A stretch of 64,000 bases of DNA from Mesotaenium endlicherianum (Eukaryota > Streptophyta > Zygnematophyceae > Zygnematales > Mesotaeniaceae): the NCBI GenBank assembly GCA_009602735.1, contig WELA01002119.1, forward strand, positions 136,624-200,623, written 5' to 3'. The position numbers and the translations under genes are program-made. Position 1 is the first letter of the stretch. Every line of letters starts with the position of its first letter. Below the pieces are notes generated by a model. That model was not told where the DNA came from and did no database searches. It saw only the letters and a list, made by a program, of their open reading frames with translations. Positions 23,628 through 34,989 of this stretch are shown here, in pieces.

Positions 23628-24350
23628 ACTTGCTGCGTGCCAGAGGAGGGGGAGACGAGAGTGGGCACCTTTCTGAAGTTACAATCTCCCCCCACCTCGC
23701 CCCGATCGTGCTGGCTGCATCAAGGGGGCCCTTCGCCGCCATTGGCACCGGCTCCAAATGGCGATGAAGACTTTGAAGGTGTGACCTTCAGGTTTCATTC
23801 ATATCGGAGAAAGAGAGAGAGAGAGGGGGTGGGGGGTAAATAGACGGAGACAGCGCAGTCCCAGGCTGCACGCTGCAGAGACCTGACACACATCTTCACA
23901 ATCACAGAGGAGAAAGTGGGGCCCACCTCAACCTCCACAACAACCTCTAGTTTGCGCATCTCCATGTGAGGGCAATATCTGCCAGTGACAAACAACCAGT
24001 CAGGGACCTGGCATAACGAGCACCACCAGACATGGCAAAAATGGTGGGTGGGGGGGGAGAGATTGAGAGGGTGGGAGGAGGGANTATAGACTTTTTTCCA
24101 ACTAGCATTGAAATTTTGGCTCTCCAGGCAACCTCCACACTTCTGTAGCCTTGGGGCCCGGGGGGCGAGGGAGGGGAGGCGGGATACCTAGCAATGGCAA
24201 TGTTCAACAGGGCGAGGGCCGCCGCATCGTCAACAACAGCGGAACCAGCTGAATTACACCAGCTGGCGGTAAGGCAGGGGCAGAAGTGGTGAACGTGGAC
24301 ATTAGCTGCCACATGCGCCACCCCATACGAGACAGGTGTTAGCATGACGC
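23400..24350 (-). CDS. Possible upstream exons of the minus-strand locus (unresolved)
   Basis: Several minus-strand segments stay open between AG and GT borders and look coding: about 24250-24190 (GSAVVDDAAALALLNIAIAR), 24152-24106 (SVEVAWRAKISML), 23979-23890 (YCPHMEMRKLEVVVEVEVG) and 23590-23442 (ICCVELSPGLNGPVMSRQ). The last could be the first half of an SP-RING (V.L..P..G..M...C pattern), which would fit the paralogous C-terminal exon at 19630-20471, but the second half was not found on this side of the solo LTR. Order, joins and family are uncertain. Confidence 0.25.
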
Positions 24351-24756
24351 GGCCTCTCCCTACCCAACATCACCCTGCCTTATTTGCATGCAACACGGCA
24401 TGTCGTCAATGCGTGTAACGTCCTCTGCCCACTGCCTAACTCCTAAAGTTAGGACAGAGGAGGGAAGGGAAGAGGGAAGATGGGACGGAAGACATGAGGC
24501 TTGCCAGAAGCACGTACAGGTATGGAGTAATCACACAGAGACACACACATAAAGACACACTCGCACACTCACACACGCGTCCCCAGCATACACACCCACA
24601 CACAAATGCTATGTTACGGATCAAAGTGCACGTGTGCGTCCCCAGCAAGCGAGACCACTACAGGTGTCCCCCTGAATAAGAGATATCAAGGAGTTGCCAG
24701 CTCAAAAAGATAAGCAGGTAGCAGAGGGCAGGCGGGACGCATATGCTGACCTCGTG
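24351..24756. other. Spacer between host locus and element A
   Basis: Holds an ACAC-rich microsatellite (about 24535-24605) and no recognisable gene. It abuts the truncated left end of element A. Confidence 0.6.
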
Positions 24757-25113
24757 CTGCCATCGCACTGACCGTTGAACAAAAACTTATTCCATGTACA
24801 TATGCTAGGCATTGCTCTCGTGTTCGGCAATCGGAAACGAGGCCAACTCTCTTGTACAGCTTACTGAGAGCGATCTGAATCCAAGGCAAGAAGCCATTGA
24901 TACGCACTGTCTAATAACCTTGCTTATGTATGAGTTTACTGATTTGCATTATTGATGCTAGTTTACTCGCATTTGACTTACGAGTATTATTCACTGCTAG
25001 TGTGTTGTCCTTTGCCGTTAAACCAGTTAACGGAAAATACCATAAAGATAACTTGCTGATATAAAGATCTTTATTAATTGTTAATCGCCTATTTGGTAAG
25101 TCGATTCATTTCA
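24757..25113 (+). repeat. Element A 5' LTR remnant
   Basis: Matches the right-hand half of the 3' LTR from CATCGCACTGACCG to the terminal GATTCATTTCA. The left half of this LTR is absent and replaced by unrelated spacer. Confidence 0.85.
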
Positions 25114-25147
25114 GTGGTATCGGAGCAGTTATCACAGTCTTCTTTGT

Positions 25148-26626
25148 ATGGTAAGGACAAGGTCTCAAACTAGCAACTCCCGAGACATGGAGAACCAGGA
25201 TAACGAGAATGTCGAAAACCAGGCGAAAAGCCATGTAGCGGGAAACCGTACCTATTCTGAAGCAGTAGCAGATACTGCAGCTAGAGAGGCTGCAGATGAG
25301 GCAGCTGCTATTGCCGCAGTCGCAGCACAGCAAGCTGAGGAGGAGAGAGCCAGGCTAGAAGGATAACAATTAGCAAAGGTCGCTGAAGATACAAAAAGGA
25401 GTGAAAGACAGCCAGCTGACGAGCGCACTGTCGAGGAACTTATGGCATCAAGGGCCAATGTTCTGAATCCACCTCCTGCTGTACAACTCAATGTACCCCT
25501 AGGTTAAATACGTGACCGGCTGAATGCGGCAGGAATTGCTGCTGCAGGAGCGAGAGGGACTGTTAAGGACACTACTCAGCGAGTAGAGGTCAATGCTGCT
25601 TCTGCGTTTGCTAATCTACCACCCCAGAGTGTAGACTTGGGAGCATTGTTCGTTCAAATGCAGTCGCAAATGGCGATCATGTATCAGTCCCAACAGGAGG
25701 ACAAAAGAATCATAATGTCCCTACTGCGGGACAGAGACCAACTGGGGTCTCAAACCACTAGTGGTGGTGGCCGAGGGCCTGGTAAGCCCAAGCCGAAACC
25801 TCCCCAGGACTATGATCCTGAGGGAAACAGAAAATATTACCTGATCAAGTTTCTCGCGGATGTTGAGCAGTGGCTGGAGAACTACCCAGAACTGCAAGAT
25901 TACGAGAAGGTCAGGCACACCGGTGCGCTACTGAAAGGCAGTGCCGCAGACTGGTGGCTTTACTGGAAGGAAGAGCGTAAGGCTCGGCAACTCGGTGACC
26001 CTACGTGGGTAGAGTTTGTCGAGAAGTTGCATGAGAAGTTTGATGTCATCAACCAGCAGGAGAAAGCTATCTATGCGATGATCTCCCTGACACTGAAGCA
26101 GACCACTTCAGTTGCTGAGTTTGCTCAAAAGTTCCAAGAGAACATGATGAAGCAGCCTGATTTGCCAGAACGGTATAGGATAGCATACTTCAGGTATGGC
26201 TTGAAATCCGAGGTCTCTGGTCATTTTGCTGAGAAAAAGTATGAGAAACTGGCTGACTTGATCCAGGATGCTGACGCCTGGGATCAGCAGCAGTTCAATC
26301 ACAAGCGCCAGAGTAACGCTTTGGTGTCTAAGATTGTCAAAAAGCCCCACGGTTCCTACAATGCAGTTGAAGGAGACCAGGCTGAGGATAATCAGGGTGA
26401 TGAATATGAGTATGAGTACAATGCTATTCAGTCTAGAGGTAGAGGTGGTCCCTCTCGAGGTGGCTATGGAAGGGGTGGTGGTAGGACTAAGCCGAGACCA
26501 GCCTCAGCAAAATCTACTTGCTACCATTGTCAGCAGAAAGGCCACTACAGAGAGGAGTGTCCAGTCAAGCACCTTCCTAAGGTGGAGAGAAAAGACCAGC
26601 CTTTAAAAGACAACAACAGTCAGTAA
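25148..26626 (+). pseudogene. Element A gag region
   Basis: Contains a retrotransposon gag core (W-rich helices, near 25840-26060) and one CCHC zinc knuckle CYHCQQKGHYREEC near 26518-26560, preceded by an RG/GG-rich stretch. The fossil carries a few breaks. Confidence 0.85.
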
Positions 26627-29099
26627 TCCAGTCTACTGACTGTGAGGGTGCTAGAGATAGTGAGTCGTCACTAGCTGCCCTCGTAGCAGGTATTATGGGT
26701 CCTGCTGAACTGGATTCACTATGCATGCCTGACAACCAGATAAAGGAGACCATCAGCAATATAGACGTCCAGGGAGTGCACACTCTGGATGCTCTTGTTC
26801 CACCTGATGTCCAACATCTCTTTGCTAAGTCAGGAGAACAATGCGAAAGTCAGGAAAAGACAGTCCCCCCTATCCTACTGCATTGCATGATTGCAGGTAG
26901 GAAGGTGAGGGCATTTGTTGACGGAGGGGCGTCACATACTTTTATCCACAAGGACTTAGTTAAGCGGCTAAGGCTGCCTACTGTCACCCAAGGGAATATA
27001 AAAATATTCCTTGAAAATGCCTCAAGTATCCCGGGAGGAGTTATAACCAAGCCTATTAAGGTCCAGTTAGGTTCTGGCATTGCAGTTCTAACTGAAACGC
27101 TTACATTTGAGGTACTCAACACTGGCTTTTATGATCTCGTGCTAGGCAGGTCCTGGCTTAATAGACATCAAGCTGAAGTGTGTTGGAGCAGAGGTACAGT
27201 TAAAGTGAGAGGAGCCAGTGATGGGCAGACTGACTTGGCACCCACCAGTGCTCTTCCTCTTGTCCTGTGTGGATGGCAAATGAAGGAAAAGAAGAGGCTT
27301 CCAGAAGGATGCAAGTTGCTGAATGCAATGGAGTTCGTCAAAAGCTGGAACCAGAAGGAAGGCAGAATGTTCTGTCTGCAGCTAAGAGAGGTACCTCCTC
27401 AACCTGAAGAAGTGGTGGAGAAAAAGGTAAGCCCTCCGGAGCACCCTACTGCTGCAAACATTGTTGCTCAGTACACGGATGTGTTTAATATGCCTCCAGG
27501 ACTACCCCCTAAGCGGGAAGTAGATCATAGGATTGATGTATTACCTGGGAGTCAGCCACCTTGGCAACGCACGTATGGCTTGTCTTATGTGGAGAGCGAG
27601 GAGTTGAAAACACAGATTGCAGAGCTTGAGGAAAATGGTTATATTTCTCCCAGTAAATCACCGTACGTCGCACCCATCCTATTTGTTAGGAAAAAGGATG
27701 GCAGTATGCGGATGTGTGTGGATTACAGAGCCCTGAACATAATTACAGTAAAGAACAAGTATGCTTTACCCAGAATCGAGGACTTGCTTGATACCCTGTC
27801 TGGTGCTAAGGTGTTCAATAGGATAGATCTCAAGAGTGGTTATCATCAACTCAGAATTGCTGAGGGGGATGAGCTCAAGACTGCCTTCCGTACACGTTAT
27901 GGACACTATGAGTTCAACGTGATGCCATTTGGACTGACTAATGCTCCTGCCACCTTCATGGGTGCTATGAATGACATTTTCATACCTTATTTGGATAAGT
28001 TTGTGCAAGTTTTCCTGGATGATATTTTAATTTTCTCTAAAGATCTAAAGATGAAGCTCAGCACGCTGAACACTTAAAGACAGTCTTGGACACTCTGAGA
28101 ACGAATCACTTATATGCTAAAATGAGCAAGTGTGATTTCTTTAAAGACAGTATTGAATTCTTAGGCCACATTGTCAGTAAAAAGGGCATCAGCGTGGATC
28201 CTAAGAAAGTCCAGACCATAAAGGACTGGCCAGTACCACAGTCTGTCTCTGAAGCTAGATCCTTCCTCGGGTTGGCTAACTGCTATAGGAGATTTATTGA
28301 GAATTATTCCACAAAGGCCAGTAAACTGACTGACCTTACTAAGAAAGACATCGGGTATGTGTGGGGGGAAGAGCAGCAGGCTGCCTTCCAGACCCTTAAA
28401 GATGCCCTTTGTTCTGCCCCAGTGCTAGCCGTGTATGACCCCAGCAAGCCGGTGCAGGTGGTTACTGATGCCTCTGACTTTGCCATGGGTGCTATTTTGT
28501 TGCAGCCTGCTGACATAACCACAAAGGATGGTAAGGAACGGCAAGTGTGGCATCTTGTGTTGTACGAGTCTATGAAATGTAATCCAGCGGAGATTAATTA
28601 CTCAGTGCATGATAAAGAGCTGCTAGCTATCATTCATGTGCTCAAACAGTGGAGAGCATACTTACATGGTAAAGCTTTTAAGGTGATTACAGATCATCTA
28701 GCTCTGACCCACTTTCAGAAGAAGTCCAAGCTGTCGAGGAGGGAGAACCGCTGGAGCCAGATGCTGGAGCAGTTCCAAGTCCAGATCGACTACAAACCAG
28801 GGAAGTTGAATCCTGCTGATGCACTCTCTAGAAGACCTGACTTGCAAGAAAGGAACTTTAGTCAGCATGCTGTAGATAAAGTCCTGTGTGCACTCACTTC
28901 GCTAAAGGTGAAAAAGTCCTTCCTAGAACAACTTAGGAAAGCCTACCTTTTTGACCCAACATTTGAGCCCAGCCCCACTACTGGTGTGTGTCGTGCTACT
29001 GCACTCGGGTGTAAGCTTAAGAGAGGGGTCTGGGTGACTGAAACCACTTCAGGCAGGTTGAAGCTGGTCATTCCTAATAACTTGGAAATAAGGTCTCTC

Positions 29100-29992
29100 N
29101 NNNNNNNNNNNNNNNNNNNNNNNNNNNNNNNNNNNNNNNNNNNNNNNNNNNNNNNNNNNNNNNNNNNNNNNNNNNNNNNNNNNNNNNNNNNNNNNNNNNN
29201 NNNNNNNNNNNNNNNNNNNNNNNNNNNNNNNNNNNNNNNNNNNNNNNNNNNNNNNNNNNNNNNNNNNNNNNNNNNNNNNNNNNNNNNNNNNNNNNNNNNN
29301 NNNNNNNNNNNNNNNNNNNNNNNNNNNNNNNNNNNNNNNNNNNNNNNNNNNNNNNNNNNNNNNNNNNNNNNNNNNNNNNNNNNNNNNNNNNNNNNNNNNN
29401 NNNNNNNNNNNNNNNNNNNNNNNNNNNNNNNNNNNNNNNNNNNNNNNNNNNNNNNNNNNNNNNNNNNNNNNNNNNNNNNNNNNNNNNNNNNNNNNNNNNN
29501 NNNNNNNNNNNNNNNNNNNNNNNNNNNNNNNNNNNNNNNNNNNNNNNNNNNNNNNNNNNNNNNNNNNNNNNNNNNNNNNNNNNNNNNNNNNNNNNNNNNN
29601 NNNNNNNNNNNNNNNNNNNNNNNNNNNNNNNNNNNNNNNNNNNNNNNNNNNNNNNNNNNNNNNNNNNNNNNNNNNNNNNNNNNNNNNNNNNNNNNNNNNN
29701 NNNNNNNNNNNNNNNNNNNNNNNNNNNNNNNNNNNNNNNNNNNNNNNNNNNNNNNNNNNNNNNNNNNNNNNNNNNNNNNNNNNNNNNNNNNNNNNNNNNN
29801 NNNNNNNNNNNNNNNNNNNNNNNNNNNNNNNNNNNNNNNNNNNNNNNNNNNNNNNNNNNNNNNNNNNNNNNNNNNNNNNNNNNNNNNNNNNNNNNNNNNN
29901 NNNNNNNNNNNNNNNNNNNNNNNNNNNNNNNNNNNNNNNNNNNNNNNNNNNNNNNNNNNNNNNNNNNNNNNNNNNNNNNNNNNNNNNNNNNN
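29100..29992. other. Assembly gap (893 N) in element A
   Basis: Falls between the end of RNase H and sequence belonging to element B, so it hides most of element A's integrase and one boundary of the nested sequence. Confidence 1.
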
Positions 29993-30052
29993 AAAGCTTG
30001 CTGTTGGTCTTGAGGATCGGCCATCTTCTTGTGCTACCAAAGTGCCTAGCTC
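29993..30052 (-). mobile_element. 60-bp fragment of element B leader/gag start, reversed, at the gap edge
   Basis: It is the reverse complement of element B about 43371-43430 (start of gag and the leader before it). It lies between the N gap and the solo LTR described next. Confidence 0.85.
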
Positions 30053-30061
30053 GAGGGCGAT

Positions 30062-30564
30062 TGTAGTGAAACAGATAGATAAAGTACTTAGTAAAACAGA
30101 ATACTTTATCTATTCAAGACAAGGATCTTTGAACACAAGTGGTAGCTTCTTGAAAGAGAGATGGCTTCTTGAAAGTTAATATATTTCTGGATTTTGGCAA
30201 GTACAAGAGTGATTCTCGAATGTCTTTCTATGTTCTAGCTCTTGTTTATATACTTGCTACATAAGTAATTTCTAGGAAGGTGTATGTTGATGTGTTGGCA
30301 CCCAACACATCCCAAAACTTGCCACCTCTTTCTAGAATAATGTACACATGTCCTTTTGACCTAAAAATGGCACATCTGACTTTTGCCACATGGAGTTCTT
30401 CTAGGTCTTTCCTCTAACTTCGAAAATGCCTTGGAAGGTTCAAAGGACATGAACCAAGTTACTAGAGTACCTATTCACACTTGACTCCACACAATTCTAC
30501 TCCAAATATATTTGAAAACATTAAAATATATGCGAACTAATATATAATAACTCAAATCACTACA
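30062..30564 (-). mobile_element. Solo LTR of element B, reversed, nested in element A integrase
   Basis: 503 bp, nearly identical to both LTRs of element B but in opposite orientation. It is flanked by GCGAT on both sides (30057-30061 and 30565-30569), a 5-bp target duplication. The flanking GAGGGCGAT/TTAGTC reads as element A's EGDLVKL. It inserted after element A and is therefore younger. Confidence 0.9.
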
Positions 30565-31327
30565 GCGATTTAGTCAAACTGCATTCTCAGCACCTGTACC
30601 TCCCTGGTGTGGTCAAGAAAAAGCTTGGCCCTGTCTGGGTCCATCCATATTCGGTGGTACGTCGTGTCGGTCAGAATGCTTACAAACTGAACATGTCAGC
30701 TGACTACAAGGGTCACCCGGTCTTTAAGGTCTCCTTCCTAGAACCATACATCAAAGGTGATTCATTGTTCACAGGTCGGTTACCTATCTAACCGGGACCG
30801 GTCCCCGCTGTCCGGCACGGCGATCCTGAGGAATATGAGGTCGATGAGATTTTAGACGCTCGCTCGGTCCGTCGATCGTCTAAATATGTCATGAAGTACC
30901 TCATCCGATGGAAGGGTTACGATGCCTCTGGGGACACTTGGGAATTTAAAGATCAGCTGATTAATGCCAAAGGGGCGTTGAAACGGTTCCACCTTCGGGC
31001 GGCTGGGGCACCTCTCTAACAGTCATTTCAGTTGACACGGGAAGGTGACAGGAGGTCCTGTCTCCATATAAGTTGGAGGGGGATGCGACAGTTAGTGACA
31101 GGCAGCCCACCTTTGAAATTAAGTTGGAGGGAGTGGTATTCTCTGATCACCATATTACACACTCAACCTACGCTCACACTCACTTGCTCTCCAACTCAAT
31201 TGTATTCCGTCACACCAGGTATTCCCCACTAGGAACTCTCCCGATCGCGTTCCTCTTCATCAAGGGCACTCAGTAGCGGCAAAATATCATGACTTCACTA
31301 ACTGCATTGTGTTTATGATTGAGCAGG

Positions 31328-32706
31328 ATGACTCAAAAGTCGGAACTCAAGAGGAAGAGAAGGGCGGAAGAGGCACATGCAGAATACTTGCAATTCCGTG
31401 GAGACATCGAATCATCTTCCATCTCCGCTCGGGAATCACAACGACTCCAACAACAGCGGGAGGCACATAAGAAGAAGGAGGAGAAGGAACAGGCCAGACT
31501 GAGGCAGGAAGAAATGGACAGAAAAGCTACTGAGGAGGCCAAGAAAGCAGAGGAGGAGAGGCAAGCTGAGGAGAAGCGGAAGCAGCAGGCTGAAGAAGAA
31601 GAACAGAGGAGAATCAGCAGCTACCGCTACACGGTGCTGGGCAAGGGCTTTGATCTACTAGAGGAGGCCTTCAAGTATGCCCAGAGAAGTCGCAGTGTGT
31701 CGCAGAAGGAAATTCTCCAGAGGGAAGGGGAGACATCTGAAAACTTTGACAAGTATATAGAGGTCGGCACAGGGCTCCTCCTCTACCACGATTATGCCAG
31801 GATGGTAGGATATACGGTCAGAGAGGCCAAGGCAATGGCCCAGGTGAACGAAGCAGGGGCTGTCTCGATTCCTGGTATCTGGGGGGAAGATAGGGTCATC
31901 AGGATGATCCCCATGGACGCGGACAGCTTCAAGAACTCAACACCCCACAACAGGTTCAAGGCCATGTACAATGAGGTGGAGAGGAGGAGCTGGGAATTCT
32001 TGGCTAGGGAAACCAGTCAGCTGGACTTTGCAGGGCACTGGTACCCTTGTACTCATAAAAAGACAAACGCTGCCTTCTTCCAAAAGCCCACTGATTGGCG
32101 GTGGATGACCATCAACATGAGGGACCAGCAGAATGACAGGGCGACGGATGAGGATTTCCTGACAGACCTAAAGGGGAACATAGTATTGCCCCCTCACATT
32201 GCGGCTTGGGACCCCAGATTGGATGGAGTCAGAGACTGCATGAGCCAAGAGATGCAGGGGGACAGAAGCAGGGCCCGAGAGTCATTCTCCAAAGGGAAGC
32301 ACGCTTATGCCAAATAGGCAAGTAAGCAGGGGGAAAAGGACCTCTATGCGGTCCGGACTCAGCAGCCCCCACCAGCACCCAAAAGGGGAAGGTCAGTAGG
32401 ATATTCTTTTTCTCGGGAAGAGCTGGAGCGGTTGACAGAGGAGACCCCAGAAGTCTCAGAGGAACCCGGGGATGGCGAGAAGGAGGAGTCAGAGGAAGAC
32501 GAGGAGGAAGGCGAGGAGGAGGACACTAGCCCCGCCGTGATCCTGACACCTGCCACATCCCCTGTAAGGGAGAAGACGGGGTTGGCCCTGCAGCAACTCG
32601 CTCAAGAGGAGGATATCACTTGGCTGGAACTGCCAAAGGACAAAGCCCATCTCCAGGCAAGGAGACCCAGTCAGACAGGGCAGACAGGAGGGCTGCTCGG
32701 GAGATA
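31328..32706 (+). pseudogene. Element A extra ORF between chromodomain and 3' LTR (unknown function)
   Basis: Encodes an N-terminal, very charged Glu/Lys/Arg/Gln segment of about 95 residues with coiled-coil character, then a compact-looking segment of about 200 residues (Trp- and Tyr-containing, e.g. FAGHWYPCTHKK and HIAAWDPRLDGV), then a Glu/Asp-rich acidic tail. It sits where envelope or other third ORFs lie in some Ty3/Gypsy lineages, but no signal peptide or membrane segment is visible, so it is not an evident envelope. Family unknown to me. Contains about one break. Confidence 0.65.
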
Positions 32707-33079
32707 GCCAGAGGCCTGCCAGCATCTCCCTCGCAGAGAGGGCATGTACCCTTGGCTCATGTCATGCAACATCCTTCTAGGATGCCGGTATACGTACCTG
32801 TCAGTTTGAGGGCTGCCCAGGAGAAGGCTGCCTCCCTTCAGTTTCAGACTGTGCAGGAGGAAACAGCCCAGTTATTGCGTTCTCCGCCGGGTCCTTACAC
32901 GGAACCTCCTTCTCTGACAGGCTTCAGAAGACCCCAAGACAGGAGGAGGTCTGGCTCCCCTGAGTATAGGGCCTCAGGGACATCTCCCTCCTAAGGGCAG
33001 CAGGCTGGGGATAAGAGGGACAGCACGCTGTTATTAGTGTTAGTGTTGTCGAGGCAACAACATGGTAAGTTGGAGGGAT

Positions 33080-33800
33080 TGTAATGAATCAGTATACTGG
33101 TTGACATAATATTCATTTAAATAATATAGTTAAATAAGTTCAGCCTGCTGAACTCTAGTTAACAATCAGTCTGCTGGACTTTATACTTAATCTCAGTTTA
33201 ATGACTCAGGCCGGAAGTAGCAGGCTGAGGTCACCTTAAGTCAGCTTGCTGACACATTCTTCGATAGCCAGCTGACTTCCGTACTCGGTAGCAGCGAACT
33301 GCCTCGATATGCATCTAAGTGTGGTATGCTAGATGAATGGCCAGATGACATCCCTATGATGGATGGCGATTCGGGATGATGGGAGATGGCGGTGGATTTG
33401 GTTAACCGAGGTCCTACCAACGTGGTTAACTCCCGGGTAGGCGGTGCCATCGCACTGACCGTTGAACAGTAAACTCATTCCATGTACATATGCTAGGCAT
33501 TGCTCTCGAGTTCGGCATTCGGAAACGAGGCCAACTCTCTTGTACAGCTTACTGAGAGAGATCTGAATCCAAGGCGAGAAGCCATTGACACGCACTGTCT
33601 AATAACCTTGCTTATGTATGAGTTTACTGATTTGCATTATTGATGCTAGTTTACTCGCATTTGACTGACGAGTATTATTCATTGCTAGTGTGTTGTCCTT
33701 TGCCGTTAAACCAGTCAACGAAAATACCATAAAGATTACTTGCTGATATAAAGATTTTTATTAATTGTTAATTGCCTATTTGGTAAGTCGATTCATTTCA
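33080..33800 (+). repeat. Element A 3' LTR
   Basis: 721 bp, TGTAATGAATCAG to GATTCATTTCA, preceded by a purine-rich AAGTTGGAGGGA tract suited to plus-strand priming. Confidence 0.9.
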
Positions 33801-34984
33801 GCCGCACGCGCATGGCAGATAAGGCCTGCAGCAGCAGCCTGCCTCGCAAACCCCTGCACGCATGAGGCAGAGTAGGTCAGCTGTTGCTAGTGCTGCCGTG
33901 TCCATGGGGGTCGCTGCTGAGTAACACAGGGTATTGAAGCCTTAACAGTCGCACTAAAACCTCAAGGCTAATCATGAGGAAAGCGTACTGTCTGAGCCTA
34001 AGGAAGAGAGGCTCAAAGGAAACTGTGACTGAGGTTGTGAGATCTTCAGCCGGCTGAGCCCTCCAGTGCTCCAGTCCCTAGGTCAAGGCTAGATCCAGCT
34101 AGCAGGTCCCCATGCTTGGAGATGTCCTTCCTCAGGTTTTATCATCATCAAGCTCCTAACTTAGCTGGGCACCAACCTGAAGGGAGTAGACAACTAACAA
34201 AGGGAAGCATAAAGGTGAGTGTAACAACAAGGGGTCCTAGCTAGCCAGCTGTCAGGCAGGCCCCTCTCAAGCGAAAAATAACATGCTAGGATAAGCAATG
34301 ATTAAGATTATGTTAAGATAGCATAAGATAATAGATAACATAAGGTAACAAGGACAGAGACCCAATTACCACTGTGCTGGCTCTTCAGCCTTCTAGCAAG
34401 CGGCCCGACAATGCTAACCTCTGTGAAAGTTCTTATCAACTTGCGGTGTTTTAACAAGCAACTTTTGACAGAATCATCAACCACTAGGCCTTGAGGACCT
34501 CGGTTCCGTGCGCTTTAGCTAGCATAGGACTTTGAAGCTAACTCTCACGCTGCCCTGCACCTTGCACTAGTAATTCCCAAGACAATGCCAGTGATTAAAG
34601 ATTCCAGGTATACATCAAAGATTCGCTGGTCAAAAGTGAATGCTGACCAGCAAAGTTTAGACATAGCTAGTTCTAACATCCTAGCTCAACTGAGAGAGAG
34701 TGAGAAGGGACCAAGGAGGCGCCCTAGGTGGCGGCTGCTGCAAGTCCCTGTGCGTGCACAACAGTGCTAGCGCCCAACTGAGCTATAATGGCCCTAAGTT
34801 GAACGAAGAGCTAGCTAGGGCGCGCGCTCAGAGTAGCCTGGCCACGCCCCAGTACACCAAACCGACCATAGTCGACAGCCTAACACATGCAACCTCAAGA
34901 GGTGTGCAAGCCAGCTGCTGTAAGCCTGCCGCAAGCAAGCTAATTGCGGTGATGACTGCAGGCCTTCCCAATTTGGTTTACTAT
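33801..34984. other. Intergenic; nothing recognised
   Basis: No credible gene. It contains several CTAGCTAG/GCTAGC-type short palindromes and a run of AAGATAA-type repeats near 34300-34350. Confidence 0.5.
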
Positions 34985-34989
34985 AAATT

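Larger units (their letters stand above)
26695..31018 (+). pseudogene. Element A pol region (PR, RT, RNase H, IN C-terminus, chromodomain)
   Basis: Aspartic protease with DGGASHTFI near 26920; reverse transcriptase with FLDDILIFS near 28015; RNase H with [14 protein letters not shown] near 28465. Most of the integrase lies in the N gap. After the nested LTR comes the GDLVKLHSQHL-type integrase tail and a chromodomain (YLIRWKGYDASGDTWE near 30900), placing it among chromoviruses. Broken, about a handful of lesions apart from the gap and the nested insertion. Confidence 0.9.
24757..33800 (+). mobile_element. Element A: Ty3/Gypsy chromovirus fossil with an extra ORF after pol
   Basis: Parts in order: remnant of the 5' LTR; tRNA-Met-type primer-binding site TGGTATCGGAGC (25115-25126); gag; protease, reverse transcriptase and RNase H; assembly gap; integrase C-terminus and chromodomain; an additional ORF; 3' LTR. 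A reversed solo LTR of element B is nested in the integrase region. The coding part is broken in several places and partly hidden by the gap. The two LTR copies are still very similar where they overlap, so the insertion is not ancient. No target duplication can be read because the left end is lost. Confidence 0.9.

Noticed and set aside
28943-30179. Long ORFs spanning the second N run on both strands
   Set aside because: They fuse element A with element B sequence across the gap and have no biological meaning.
31328-32706. Element A extra ORF as a retroviral envelope
   Set aside because: No signal peptide, transmembrane segment, cleavage site or Cys-rich surface domain is visible.
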